Below are positions 1 through 8,603 of a stretch of 64,000 bases of DNA, in pieces; position 1 is the stretch's first letter; every line of letters begins with the position of its first letter. The stretch is taken from positions 4,278,001-4,342,000 of the forward strand of contig NZ_JACHMM010000001.1 of the NCBI RefSeq assembly GCF_014204975.1, given 5' to 3'. Source of the DNA: Jiangella mangrovi. Lineage in GTDB: Bacteria; Actinomycetota; Actinomycetes; Jiangellales; Jiangellaceae. The notes beneath the pieces are model-generated. The model was not told where the DNA came from. It worked only from the letters and a program-made list of their open reading frames with translations, and made no database searches. The translations under genes were made by a program, and so were the position numbers.

Positions 1-572
1 CCGGTGGCGGCGTAGACCAGCGCGAGTGCGGTCAGGAACACGATCGACGACGCCAGGCTGACGACGACGTACGTGCTGCCGGCCCGGATCCGGTCGGCGG
101 TCCCGCCCAGGGTCAGGAGCACGTACGACGCGGCGAGCAGGATCTCGAACCCGACGTAGAGGTTGAACAGGTCGCCGGAGAGGAACGCGTTGGCCACGCC
201 GGCGACCAGGATGAGGAACGTCGGGTGGTAGATCGACAACGGCGTGTCCGGGCCGTACTCCACCAGCCCCTGGCTCAGCGAGTACACCAGAACGCACAGC
301 GCCACGATCGCCGACACCAGCAGCATCAGCGCCGACAGCCGGTCGGCGACCAGCGAGATCCCGAGGGGCGCCTCCCAGCCGCCGACGTGCATGACCTGCG
401 GGCCGTCGGCATCGGCGCGCACCAGCAGGACGGCCGCGATCGCCACCATGAGCGCGAGCACGACGACGCTGACCACCCGCTGCGCCCGGGCGGACCGGCC
501 GAGCGCCAGCGCCAGGCCGGCGCCGAACAGCGGCAGGATCACCGGCAGCGGGACGAGGACGGACGCGCTCAT
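1..572 (-). CDS. mrpD: Na+/H+ antiporter subunit D (MrpD/MnhD), 3'-truncated by window edge
   Basis: N-terminal 190 residues of a membrane subunit of the Mrp multisubunit cation/proton antiporter, which is homologous to NuoM/NuoN of complex I and forms one of the proton pathways. The visible part starts MSASVLVPLPVILPLFGAGL and continues with alternating hydrophobic helices, including a conserved-type stretch NLYVGFEILLAASYVLLTLGG near residues 153-173. The ATG (570-572) overlaps the mrpC stop as ATGA, so the two are translationally coupled. The rest of the gene, and presumably mrpE/F/G, lies before position 1. The family is clear from order and sequence; the exact ion specificity cannot be seen. 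Confidence 0.93.
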   Translation of the reverse strand, partial: MSASVLVPLPVILPLFGAGLALALGRSARAQRVVSVVVLALMVAIAAVLLVRADADGPQVMHVGGWEAPLGISLVADRLSALMLLVSAIVALCVLVYSLSQGLVEYGPDTPLSIYHPTFLILVAGVANAFLSGDLFNLYVGFEILLAASYVLLTLGGTADRIRAGSTYVVVSLASSIVFLTALALVYAAT

Positions 573-1063
573 CGCTGCTCCCCCTCGGGCCCGACGGCGG
601 CCGGGTCACCATCGGGCGACGAGGCGACGGCGGCGGGCTCGTCCGCCCCCTCCTCGTCCATCGTGCCCCCGGCGCTGTCGTCGTAGCTCGACGACACCTC
701 GTCCAGCTCGGCGCGACGGCGGATCGCGGCGTCCTCGACGTCGTCCTGCACCTCGTCGTTGCCGTTGAGCTGCCAGGCCCGGTAGGCCATGGCCAGCAGG
801 AACGCCGTCACGCCGAGCGTGATGACGATGGCGGTGAGCACCAGCGCCTGCGGCAGCGGGTCGCTCATGTCGTCCACGTCGTTGAGGCCGACGATCGGCG
901 CTCGTCCGGCCGGCCCGGAGGCCACGAGGAACAGCGTGTTGACGCCGTTGCCGATGAGGATGACGCCGACGAGCACGCGGGTCAGGCTGCGCTCGAGCAG
1001 CAGGTAGACGCCGGCGGCGAACAGCACGCCGACCACGACGACGAGGACCAGGTTGGCGCTCAT
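569..1063 (-). CDS. mrpC: Na+/H+ antiporter subunit C (MrpC/MnhC, NuoK-like)
   Basis: A 164-residue protein whose first 110 residues form three membrane helices typical of the NuoK-like MrpC subunit (GVYLLLERSLTRVLVGVILI, GNGVNTLFLVASG, then PLPQALVLTAIVITLG, the family's most conserved stretch). It works in the membrane antiporter complex with MrpA and MrpD for Na+ extrusion and pH homeostasis. After the last helix there is an acidic, low-complexity tail of about 50 residues rich in D, E, A and P that is not needed for the fold and is probably cytoplasmic. The start ATG overlaps the mrpA stop (ATGA) and the stop overlaps mrpD. Confidence 0.95.
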   Translation of the reverse strand: MSANLVLVVVVGVLFAAGVYLLLERSLTRVLVGVILIGNGVNTLFLVASGPAGRAPIVGLNDVDDMSDPLPQALVLTAIVITLGVTAFLLAMAYRAWQLNGNDEVQDDVEDAAIRRRAELDEVSSSYDDSAGGTMDEEGADEPAAVASSPDGDPAAVGPEGEQR

Positions 1064-3999
1064 CGCACCCCCTCCGCGGTCTCCAGGGCCTCGGCCGAGT
1101 CCGAGGCCGCGTCCGAGTCGGAATCGTCGCCGTCGGCCTGCCGGTCGATGCCGCCGCCGAGGCTGCGCAGCACGTCGAGCATCAGCCCGACCACCACCAG
1201 GTACACGCCGATGTCGAAGAACAGCGACGTCACGAAGTGCACGTGCCCGATCAGCGGCACCTCGACGTCGACGACGGCGCTCTGCAGGACGTCGCCGCCG
1301 AACAGCAGCGGCACCAGCCCGGTCCCCGTCGCGACGAACAGCCCGATGCCCAGCACCAGCCCGGCGTCGACGGGGGCGGCCTCGTCCAGCTCGTGCCGGC
1401 CGCCGGCGAGGTAGCGGACCATCAGCGCAAGCCCGGCGACCAGCCCGCCGGCGAACCCGCCGCCCGGGGCGTTGTGCCCGACGAACAGCAGGTAGATCGA
1501 GAACACGATGACCACGTGGAACGCCAGCCGCGTGACCACCTCGAACAGGATCGAGCGGCCCTCGGGCGCGACGGTGCGCCCGGCCCGCAGCCAGAGGTTG
1601 CGGTGCGAGCGGCGGCCGTGCGGCGACGGCGCGCTGGCGATCGCGTCGTCGGGCCGCCACCGCCCCGTGCGCCCGGTGATGAGGAAGATCAGGCTGGCCA
1701 CGCCGGTCGCGGCGACGACGAGCACCGAGATCTCGCCCATGGTGTCCCAAGCCCGGATGTCGACCAGCGTGACGTTGACGATGTTGTGCCCGCCGCCGTA
1801 CGACACGGCCGGCTCGGCGAACCCGTCGGACACCGGCTGGGCCGTCCGCGCGCCCGACGCCGCCAGCGCCAGCCCGGCCATGATCACGCCGACGGCGACG
1901 CCGAGGCCGAGCCGCCACCAGCGCGACGCCGTCAGCGGCCGGTCGGAGAAGTACGTCGGCAGTCGCCGCAACACCAGCACGAAGATCACCAGCGTGACGG
2001 TCTCGACCAGCACCTGCGTCAGCGCGAGGTCCGGCGCGCCGTGCAGGATGAACAGCATCGCCATGCCGTAGCCGGTGCCACCGGCCAGGACGACCGCCTT
2101 CAGGCGCCTCCGCGACCGCGCCGCCAGCACCGCCGCGGCGATCATGATCGCCCCGACCACGGCCTGCCCGACGCTGTCCCACGCCCGCACGTCCAGCCCG
2201 CTGCCGCCGCCGTCCCAGAGCCGGTTGACCACCAGCACGCCGCCCGGCACCGCGACGACGACCAGGAAGATCACGGCCAGGTAGCTGGGCAGCGAGCCGC
2301 GCTGCGTGGTGCCGGTGACCTCGACGGCGAGCCGGTCGACGCCGCGCATGATGGTCCGGTACGTCGTCTCGGCGTCGGTCGACGGCGCCAGCGCACCCTC
2401 GACCCGGCCGACGCCGTCGCGCCAGCGGAACAGCGCGATGCCCACCAGCACCGACGCGACCGACAGCAGCAGTGCGGCGTTGAGGCCGTGCCAGAGCGCC
2501 AGCTCCGGCTCGTGCGCGCCCTCGGGGAACAGGTCGGCGTACGGCTCGAGCAGCGTGGTCTCGGCCGGCCCGAGGAACCCGAGCACCAGCCCGGCGGCCG
2601 CCAGCACCACGGGCGCGGCGCTGAACCCCACCGTCGGGAACCGGCAGTCCGACGCCTCGAGCGCCGGCACCCCCGGCTTCACCGCGAACGCGCCCCACAC
2701 GAACCGGATGCTGTAGGCGGCGGTCAGCGCCGACCCGACGGCCAGCCCCGCAACCAGCGCCCACCCGGCGAACGCGCCGATGCCGGTGCCGTCGCCGGTC
2801 TCGGCGATGTCGAGGGCCGCGAGGTACGCGCTCTCCTTGGCGACGAACCCGGCCAGCGGCGGGATCGCGGCCATGGACGCCGCCGCCAGCACCGACGTCA
2901 CCAGCAGGACCGGCAGCCGCCGGCCCAGCCCGGACAGCTCGCGCAGGTCGCGGGTGCCGGTCGCGCGGTCGACCAAGCCGACCACCAGGAACAGCGCGGC
3001 CTTGAACAGCGCGTGCGCCACCAGCATGGCGACCCCTGCCAGTGCCGCCGACCGCGTGCCCGCGCCGACCAGCACGATGAGGAAGCCGAGCTGGCTCACC
3101 GTCCCGTACGCGAGCAGCAGCTTGAGGTCGGTCTGCCGCAGCGCTCGCAGCGCGCCGAGCAGCATCGTCAGCACACCCAGCGTCAGCAGTAGCGGCCGCC
3201 ACGGCATCAGCCCCGCGAACGCCGGCGCGAACAGCGCGACCAGGTAGACACCAGCCTTCACCATGGCGGCGGCGTGCAGGTAGGCGCTGACGGGGGTGGG
3301 CGCGGCCATGGCGCCGGGCAGCCAGAAGTGGAACGGGATCAGCGCCGACTTCGACACCGCCCCGATCAGCACCAGCACGACGGCGACGGTGACGGCGTCG
3401 CCGCCCGGCGGGTCGGCCAGCACCGCGGAGATCTGGTACGTCCCGGCGGCCTGCCCGATGACGATGACGCCGACCAGCATGGCCAGCCCGCCGAACGTCG
3501 TCACCATGAGCGCCTGCAGCGCCGCCCGCCGGTTCGCCTTGCGCTCCGGATTGTGCCCGATGAGCAGGTACGACAGGACCGTCGTCAGCTCCCAGAACAC
3601 GTACAGCACCAGCAGGTCGTCGGCCAGCACCAGCCCGAGCATGGCCCCCGCGAACGCCGTCAGCAGCCCCGCGAACCGCGCCAGGCCCGCGTCGTCGCGC
3701 CGGAAGTACGCCGCGCAGTACGCCAGCACCAGCGCGCCCACGCCCGTGACCAGCAGCGTCATCACCCAGGTCAGCGTGGTGAGGCGGAACGACAGCTCCA
3801 GCCCCAGCTCGTCGACCCAGCGGATCGTCTGCTCGACGTCGCCGCCCTCCTGCACCCGGCCGGTCATCGCCACGGCCCAGCCGAACCCCGCCGCGGGGAC
3901 GGCGGCCAGCAGCAGCAACGCCGGGCGCCGCAGCCACGCCACCAGGGCAGGCGCCAGCGCCGCGGCGACGAGGTGCGCGGCGATCAGGGCCAGCATCAT
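1060..3999 (-). CDS. mrpA: Na+/H+ antiporter subunit A with fused MrpB domain (MrpA/MnhA)
   Basis: A 979-residue polytopic membrane protein, the largest subunit of the Mrp antiporter. The order is NuoL-like helices with the proton-antiport core (residues about 65-420, including VLYVFWELTTVLSYLLIGHN and FHFWLPGAMAAPTPVSAYLH), an MrpA-specific DUF4040-type segment around residues 600-680 (GMAMLFILHGAPDLALTQVL), and a C-terminal MnhB domain at about 810-945 (SIYLLFVGHNAPGGGFAGGL). Fusion of A and B is common in actinomycetes. I chose the ATG at 3999 because family homology begins there; the longer in-frame extension upstream is arginine-rich and unlike the family. No strong Shine-Dalgarno is visible. 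It is first of an overlapping mrpA-C-D operon. Confidence 0.93.
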   Translation of the reverse strand: MMLALIAAHLVAAALAPALVAWLRRPALLLLAAVPAAGFGWAVAMTGRVQEGGDVEQTIRWVDELGLELSFRLTTLTWVMTLLVTGVGALVLAYCAAYFRRDDAGLARFAGLLTAFAGAMLGLVLADDLLVLYVFWELTTVLSYLLIGHNPERKANRRAALQALMVTTFGGLAMLVGVIVIGQAAGTYQISAVLADPPGGDAVTVAVVLVLIGAVSKSALIPFHFWLPGAMAAPTPVSAYLHAAAMVKAGVYLVALFAPAFAGLMPWRPLLLTLGVLTMLLGALRALRQTDLKLLLAYGTVSQLGFLIVLVGAGTRSAALAGVAMLVAHALFKAALFLVVGLVDRATGTRDLRELSGLGRRLPVLLVTSVLAAASMAAIPPLAGFVAKESAYLAALDIAETGDGTGIGAFAGWALVAGLAVGSALTAAYSIRFVWGAFAVKPGVPALEASDCRFPTVGFSAAPVVLAAAGLVLGFLGPAETTLLEPYADLFPEGAHEPELALWHGLNAALLLSVASVLVGIALFRWRDGVGRVEGALAPSTDAETTYRTIMRGVDRLAVEVTGTTQRGSLPSYLAVIFLVVVAVPGGVLVVNRLWDGGGSGLDVRAWDSVGQAVVGAIMIAAAVLAARSRRRLKAVVLAGGTGYGMAMLFILHGAPDLALTQVLVETVTLVIFVLVLRRLPTYFSDRPLTASRWWRLGLGVAVGVIMAGLALAASGARTAQPVSDGFAEPAVSYGGGHNIVNVTLVDIRAWDTMGEISVLVVAATGVASLIFLITGRTGRWRPDDAIASAPSPHGRRSHRNLWLRAGRTVAPEGRSILFEVVTRLAFHVVIVFSIYLLFVGHNAPGGGFAGGLVAGLALMVRYLAGGRHELDEAAPVDAGLVLGIGLFVATGTGLVPLLFGGDVLQSAVVDVEVPLIGHVHFVTSLFFDIGVYLVVVGLMLDVLRSLGGGIDRQADGDDSDSDAASDSAEALETAEGVR

Positions 4000-4090
4000 G
4001 AGCGGCTCACACGGGCAGTCGGCACTGGGAACCCTTCGATGGTGCCGCCTGCGGGAGGTCGCAGGGGCACGTTCGTGCGGACGAGGACGG

Positions 4091-4540
4091 TCAGACGGCG
4101 CCGGGTTCGGGTGGCGCGCGCCCGTCGACCGTGCTGACCGGCGCCGACGCGGCCGGGTGCGCGTGGCCGTCAGGTACCCGATCGGACCGGGTCTCGTCAC
4201 CGCCGGCGGTCACGGGTTCATCGACGAGGGCGGCAGCGTGCGCGCCGCCGTGGTCACCGCTCGCGCTCTGGCCCGCCGCGCTCTGCGGGGCGTCGTCGTC
4301 GGGGGCCGGGCTGGCGCCGTCGTCGTCGATCAGGTGCGCGTCCTCGTCGCGGGGCAGTGCGTTCGGGGTGATCTCGGCCGCCGGGTGGATGACCGGGCCG
4401 GCGCCGCGGACGGTGTCGCCGCCCGGGGTGACCATGGCCGCCGCGAGCACCATGAGGCCGGCGGCGACGAGGAGGGCGAGGAGGCTCCGGAGCGGCGTCC
4501 GGGGTCGGGGCCGGGGCAGGGTCCGGGGCGTTGCGACCAT
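4091..4540 (-). CDS. Small secreted or membrane-anchored hypothetical protein
   Basis: A 149-residue protein of unknown function. Residues 1-17 are basic and proline-rich, residues 18-38 are a single hydrophobic segment (LRSLLALLVAAGLMVLAAAM), and the remainder is an acidic, histidine-, alanine- and proline-rich low-complexity tail. This suggests a signal peptide or one membrane anchor with an exposed disordered tail. A GGGGGAGG Shine-Dalgarno lies 7 nt before the ATG, which supports a real gene despite the weak composition signal. It is upstream of mrpA on the same strand with a 91-nt gap and could be its operon leader. No family is recognised. Confidence 0.55.
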   Translation of the reverse strand: MVATPRTLPRPRPRTPLRSLLALLVAAGLMVLAAAMVTPGGDTVRGAGPVIHPAAEITPNALPRDEDAHLIDDDGASPAPDDDAPQSAAGQSASGDHGGAHAAALVDEPVTAGGDETRSDRVPDGHAHPAASAPVSTVDGRAPPEPGAV

Positions 4541-4691
4541 GGCTCGACCTCCCCCGCTGCTCGTCCGGCGCCTCCACCCTACCGGGCGCGCGGTGCCCGG
4601 CCGCGACGCCGAACGTCCACGTCACGGCCCCGACCAGTGCGTCGGCACCGTTATTCCGGCCGAAGCGGTGAGGAATGTCCCAGCGGACGGG

Positions 4692-6791
4692 TCAGACGTC
4701 GATGCGGGCGCGGTCGAGCTCCGCGGCGCCGGCGATGATGAACTCCTTGCGCGGCGCGACGTCGTTGCCCATGAGCAGCTCGAACACCCCCTCCGCGGCC
4801 TCGGCGTCCTGGGCGTTGATGCGCCGCAGCCGGCGGTGCCGCGGGTCCATGGTGGTCTCGGCCAGCTGGTCGGGATCCATCTCGCCCAGGCCCTTGTAGC
4901 GCTGCGGGGTCTCCTTGACCCGGACGCCCTTGCGGGCGAGGTCGCGCAAGGTGCGGTCGAGGTCGGCGTCGGTGTACGTGTAGACGTACTTGTCCTGGCC
5001 CTTCTTCGGGTTGGACAGCTCGATGCGGTGCAGCGGCGGCATGGCGGCGAACAGCCGGCCGGCCTCGACGTACGGGCGCATGTACCGGTAGAAGAGCGTG
5101 ATGAGCAGCGTGCGGATGTGCGCGCCGTCGACGTCGGCGTCGGTCATGAGGATGACGCGGCCGTAGCGCGACTGGTCGATCTCGAAGGTGCGGCCGCTGC
5201 CGGCGCCGAGCACCTGGATGATCGCGGCACACTCGGCGTTCTTCAGCATGTCGGCGACGGACGCCTTCTGCACGTTGAGGATCTTGCCGCGGATGGGCAG
5301 CAGCGCCTGGTACTCCGCGTCGCGGGCCGAGCGGCCGGTGCCGAGCGCGGAGTCGCCCTCGACGATGAACAGCTCGGACTTCTCGAGGCTGTTGGAGCGG
5401 CAGTCGACCAGCTTGGTCGGCAGCGAACTGGTCTCGAGCGCGTTCTTGCGGCGGACGGTCTCTTTGTGCACGCGGGCGGCCACGCGGGCCTTCGCCGCCG
5501 CGACGACCTTCTCGAGCAGCGTCGACGCCTGCGCCTTGTCGTTGCGCTTGGTCGAGGTGAGGACGGCCTTCAGCTCGCGCTCGACGACGGTGGAGACGAT
5601 GGAGCGGACCGCCGCTGTGCCGAGCACCTCCTTGGTCTGCCCCTCGAACTGCGGCTCGTCGAGGCGGACGGTGACGACCGAGGTCAGGCCCTCGAGCACG
5701 TCGTCCTTCTCGATCTTGTCGTTGCCGGCCTTGAGCCGCCGCGCGTTGACCTTGATCTGGTCGCGCAGCAGCTTGAGCAGGCCCTGCTCGAAGCCGGTGA
5801 CGTGGGTGCCGCCCTTGGGGGTGGCGACGACGTTGACGAACGAGCGGCCGACGGTGTCGTAGCCGGTGTCCCAGCGCAGCGCGACGTCGACCTGGCAGAC
5901 CCGCTCGGTGTCCTTGCTGACCAGCTGGCCGTCGTCGTCGAGGACGGGGACGGTCTCGCGGAAGGTCTGCTCGCCGGTGAGCCGGAGCACGTCGGTGACG
6001 GCCGCGCCGGGGCTGAGGAACTCGACGAACTCGCTGATGCCGCCGTCGTGCCGGAACGTCTCTTCGACGACCTCGGCGGTGCGCTCGTCGCGGACCACCA
6101 GTTGCAGGCCCGGCACCAGGTAGGACGTCTGGCGGGCGCGGGAGAGCAGGTCCTCCCACGAGTAGCCGGCCTCGCGCAGGAAGATCTGCCGGTCGGCGTG
6201 GAAGCGGACCCGGGTGCCGGTGACCCGCTTGGCCACCCGTCCGGTGATGCGCAACTCGGAGTGGTCGGTGAACGGTGCGAACGCCGCGGCCGGGCCGTCG
6301 CCGTCCCACACCCCGGGTTCACCGCGGCGGAACGACATGGCGTGGGTGCGCCCGCCGCGGTCGACCTCGACGTCGAGGCGGACCGACAGCGCGTTGACCA
6401 CGCTGGCGCCGACGCCGTGCAGGCCGCCGGTGGCGGCGTAGGACCCGCCGCCGAACTTCCCGCCGGCGTGCAGCTTGGTGTAGACGACCTCGACGCCGGA
6501 CAGCCCGGACTTCGCGTGGGTGTCGACCGGGATGCCGCGGCCGTTGTCGCTGACCGAGGCCGAGCCATCGGCGTGCAGCACCACCTCGACGCGGTCGCAG
6601 AACCCGCCCAGCGCCTCGTCGACGGCGTTGTCGATGATCTCCCAGAGGCAGTGCATGAGGCCGCGGGAGTCGGTGGAGCCGATGTACATGCCCGGCCGCT
6701 TGCGCACGGCCTCGAGGCCCTCCAGCACCGACAGATGACGGGCGGTGTAGTCGCCACCGCTGGTCAGGGCGTCAGCGCGCTCGGCGGTCAC
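4692..6791 (-). CDS. parE: DNA topoisomerase IV subunit B (ATPase subunit)
   Basis: A 699-residue GyrB/ParE type IIA topoisomerase ATPase subunit that powers strand passage for decatenation and relaxation with ParC. The GHKL ATPase is seen from VLEGLEAVRKRPGMYIGSTD (residues 22-41) through EIIDNAVDEALGG and GGLHGVGASVVNALS. The transducer follows, and the Toprim domain has EGDSALG and the metal site in DADVDGAHIRTLLITLFYRY. It ends with the conserved QRYKGLGEMDPDQL block. I call it parE rather than gyrB from its position beside DUF7455 and close to sigA, an arrangement known in Streptomyces; gyrB normally sits near the origin. It starts GTG with AGGAGGG about 10 nt upstream. No parC is in the window. 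Confidence 0.92.
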   Translation of the reverse strand: MTAERADALTSGGDYTARHLSVLEGLEAVRKRPGMYIGSTDSRGLMHCLWEIIDNAVDEALGGFCDRVEVVLHADGSASVSDNGRGIPVDTHAKSGLSGVEVVYTKLHAGGKFGGGSYAATGGLHGVGASVVNALSVRLDVEVDRGGRTHAMSFRRGEPGVWDGDGPAAAFAPFTDHSELRITGRVAKRVTGTRVRFHADRQIFLREAGYSWEDLLSRARQTSYLVPGLQLVVRDERTAEVVEETFRHDGGISEFVEFLSPGAAVTDVLRLTGEQTFRETVPVLDDDGQLVSKDTERVCQVDVALRWDTGYDTVGRSFVNVVATPKGGTHVTGFEQGLLKLLRDQIKVNARRLKAGNDKIEKDDVLEGLTSVVTVRLDEPQFEGQTKEVLGTAAVRSIVSTVVERELKAVLTSTKRNDKAQASTLLEKVVAAAKARVAARVHKETVRRKNALETSSLPTKLVDCRSNSLEKSELFIVEGDSALGTGRSARDAEYQALLPIRGKILNVQKASVADMLKNAECAAIIQVLGAGSGRTFEIDQSRYGRVILMTDADVDGAHIRTLLITLFYRYMRPYVEAGRLFAAMPPLHRIELSNPKKGQDKYVYTYTDADLDRTLRDLARKGVRVKETPQRYKGLGEMDPDQLAETTMDPRHRRLRRINAQDAEAAEGVFELLMGNDVAPRKEFIIAGAAELDRARIDV

Positions 6792-6906
6792 GTGTCGGGT
6801 CCCTCCTGGTCATGAGACATGCATCGCAAGACTAAGCCCTCGGGGGCCGGTGACCGCTGCTGCCACGCGGAGGGACCCCGTCCGAACGTGTTGACGAGAC
6901 GATCAG

Positions 6907-6920
6907 GTGACCAGTGTCAC
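6907..6920. promoter_or_regulatory. Palindrome in the parE / DUF7455 divergent spacer
   Basis: GTGAC and GTCAC flank a 4-nt centre in the 264-bp spacer between the divergent parE and DUF7455 genes. A TTGACG hexamer lies just upstream on the plus strand (6891-6896), but no convincing -10 follows at 17-18 nt. It may be a shared operator; function is inference. Confidence 0.3.
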
Positions 6921-7055
6921 AGGCGCGCCGATTACGCGCAGAGCGAACCACCCCACGCTCGAGATGCGGGAACGACTGGGGGTGGTTACATGTTGGTACG
7001 GATGCACGACACCACCGGATCCTTCGGTGGACCAACGATCAGGAAGGCAGGCGAC

Positions 7056-7274
7056 GTGACTACTACGGCTCTCGCTACCAGCCCTCTCAAGGCCACTGAC
7101 CGCTGCGACAGCTGCGGCGCCCAGGCGTACATCCGCGTCGTCCTCAACGAGGGCGAGCTCCTCTTCTGCGGCCACCACGGCCGCCGGCACGAGGCCAAGC
7201 TCCGTCCCATCGCCGTCGAGTGGCACGACGAGACGGACAAGCTCACGCCTCAGCCCACCCCCGTCACCGACTGA
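7056..7274 (+). CDS. DUF7455-family small zinc-ribbon-like protein
   Basis: A 72-residue protein conserved in actinomycetes next to parE and the primary sigma factor gene; its function is not established. The core is DRCDSCGAQAYIRVVL followed by LLFCGHHGRRHE: a CxxC pair at residues 17-20 and a CGHH cluster about 20 residues later, which could bind one zinc ion. The C-terminus is acidic then proline-rich. The start is GTG at 7056 with AGGAAGG about 8 nt upstream; longer in-frame extensions have no ribosome binding site and no family similarity. It is divergent from parE and followed by a strong hairpin. Confidence 0.85.
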   Translation: MTTTALATSPLKATDRCDSCGAQAYIRVVLNEGELLFCGHHGRRHEAKLRPIAVEWHDETDKLTPQPTPVTD

Positions 7275-7299
7275 ACCCCGCCCCCTCATAGTCGCCTGC

Positions 7300-7325
7300 C
7301 GGCCGCCTCGTTCGCGAGGCGGCCG
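7300..7325. terminator. Perfect 11-bp hairpin between convergent DUF7455 and rhomboid genes
   Basis: CGGCCGCCTCG, a TTCG tetraloop, then CGAGGCGGCCG. A perfect GC-rich stem 26 nt past the DUF7455 stop without a T-run, as is usual for actinomycete terminators. Probably bidirectional, since the rhomboid gene ends at 7364 on the other strand. Confidence 0.75.
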
Positions 7326-7363
7326 AGCGCTGTCCGGGGTTCTTACGGCGGGTTGTGCGGGGT

Positions 7364-7960
7364 TCATGCGGGGGTCTTCGACCCGCTCCCCCGCAGCAGC
7401 CAGGCCATGAGCACGCCGGCCAGCGCGCCGAACAGGTGGCCCTGCCACGAGATGCCCGGCTGGCCCGGCAGCACGCCGAGGACGATGCCGCCGTACATCA
7501 GCACCACGATGACGGCGACGACGATGGCCAGCGCCCGCCGGCTGAACACGCCCCAGGCGACGAGGAACGCGGCGTAGCCGTACACCAGCCCGCTGGCGCC
7601 GATGTGGACGCTGTTGGGGGCGGCGGCGAGCCAGGTCGCGAACCCGCCCACCAGCGCCACGCCGATGGTGACCGGCCAGAACCGCCGCGTGGTCATGGCG
7701 ATGAGGCAGCCCAGCACCAGGAACGCACCGGTGTTGGCGATGAGGTGGCCGAACCCGCCGTGCAGGAACGGCGCCGTGACGACGCCGACCAGTCCCTCGG
7801 GGTCGTGCGGGCGGATGCCGTACTGGTCGAGGTCGACGCCCGGCACCGAGTCGACGATCTCTTCGGCCCACATGAGCAGCACGAGGACGAACACCGGCAG
7901 CGTCGCGACGATGGCCGGCGGCACGGATCGGCGGGGCGTGAGCTGACCCGAGGACGACAT
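7364..7960 (-). CDS. Rhomboid-family intramembrane serine protease
   Basis: A 198-residue six-helix membrane protein of the rhomboid family, which cleaves transmembrane segments of substrate proteins within the bilayer. The catalytic serine is in HIGASGLVYGY (GxSG, near residues 120-130) and the partner histidine in SWQGHLFGALAGVL near residue 176. HGGFGHLIANTGAFLVLG near residues 66-83 is the conserved helix-2 histidine/asparagine region. No cytoplasmic extra domain is present, so this is the minimal bacterial form. TAGACT lies exactly 6 nt before the ATG with no ribosome binding site, suggesting a leaderless mRNA. Substrates are unknown. Confidence 0.92.
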   Translation of the reverse strand: MSSSGQLTPRRSVPPAIVATLPVFVLVLLMWAEEIVDSVPGVDLDQYGIRPHDPEGLVGVVTAPFLHGGFGHLIANTGAFLVLGCLIAMTTRRFWPVTIGVALVGGFATWLAAAPNSVHIGASGLVYGYAAFLVAWGVFSRRALAIVVAVIVVLMYGGIVLGVLPGQPGISWQGHLFGALAGVLMAWLLRGSGSKTPA

Positions 7961-7966
7961 GTCGCC

Positions 7967-7972
7967 AGTCTA
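7967..7972 (-). promoter_or_regulatory. -10 hexamer TAGACT, leaderless promoter of the rhomboid gene
   Basis: TANNNT-type -10 with 6 nt to the ATG, so transcription should start at or beside the start codon. Confidence 0.55.
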
Positions 7973-8030
7973 TGTCGCAGCCTGTTCGCGGCCCGGCGGT
8001 ATTTCGGTGGCCGTGCGGCGGCGCGCGGGC

Positions 8031-8036
8031 TAGCGT
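8031..8036 (+). promoter_or_regulatory. -10 hexamer TAGCGT, leaderless promoter of the DUF664 gene
   Basis: TAGCGT with 8 nt to GTG 8045 and no Shine-Dalgarno. This supports the GTG start over the internal ATG at 8093. Confidence 0.5.
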
Positions 8037-8044
8037 CGATCCGC

Positions 8045-8599
8045 GTGAGTGCGCGACCCGAGCGATGGACCAAGTCGACCGTCTACGCCGACATGTGGGT
8101 CGACCCCGACGACGATCCGCGCGACAGCGATGGGGTCAGCCCGGACGGCGAGCTGCCGACGCTGCAGGACTACCTGCGCAGCTACCGGCTGACCCTGCTG
8201 ATGAAGTGCGACGGCCTCGACGCCGCCCAGCTGGCGACGCGCTCGGTGCCGCCGTCGACGATGTCGCTGCTCGGGCTGCTTCGGCACCTGGCCGAGGTCG
8301 AGCGCGACTGGCGCGGCTGGGTCGCCGACCCGGCGCCGAAGCTGTACGGCCCGCGCGACGCCGACTTCGACGGCGCGGTCGCCGACCAGGCCGTGGTCGA
8401 TGCGGCGTACGCCGACCTGGCGCGCGAGCAGGCCGAGACCGACGCGCTGCTGGCGACGTTCCCGGACCTGGGCGAACGGGTCGGCTCCGAAGGCATCGCG
8501 GTGCGCGAGCTGTGGGTGCACCGGGTCGAGGAGTACGCCCGCCACTGCGGGCACGCCGACCTGCTACGCGAGTGCATCGACGGCCGCGTCGGCCAGTAG
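8045..8599 (+). CDS. DinB-like DUF664 protein (mycothiol-dependent transferase-like)
   Basis: A 184-residue four-helix-bundle protein of the DinB/DUF664 group, common in actinomycetes. Some relatives bind a metal through three histidines and use mycothiol or bacillithiol as a cofactor. Visible family features are LLGLLRHLAEVERDWRGWV (first histidine, about residues 77-95) and LWVHRVEEYARHCGHADLLR (the other histidines, about 157-176). The substrate cannot be told. The start at 8045 is GTG, placed by a -10 hexamer 8 nt upstream. The gene converges on the arginase-family gene with only 4 nt between stops, and no terminator hairpin separates them. Confidence 0.85.
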   Translation: MSARPERWTKSTVYADMWVDPDDDPRDSDGVSPDGELPTLQDYLRSYRLTLLMKCDGLDAAQLATRSVPPSTMSLLGLLRHLAEVERDWRGWVADPAPKLYGPRDADFDGAVADQAVVDAAYADLAREQAETDALLATFPDLGERVGSEGIAVRELWVHRVEEYARHCGHADLLRECIDGRVGQ

Positions 8600-8603
8600 C
8601 GAC

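Noticed and set aside
1237-3192. Long open frames antisense to mrpA and to most other genes (hundreds of codons)
   Set aside because: At this GC content the complementary strand keeps open frames. They are rich in Arg/His/Gln/Pro, lack ribosome sites and families, and lie opposite well-identified genes.
6891-6919. Sigma-70 promoter for the DUF7455 gene from TTGACG
   Set aside because: No acceptable -10 hexamer follows at 16-18 bp, so only the palindrome is reported.
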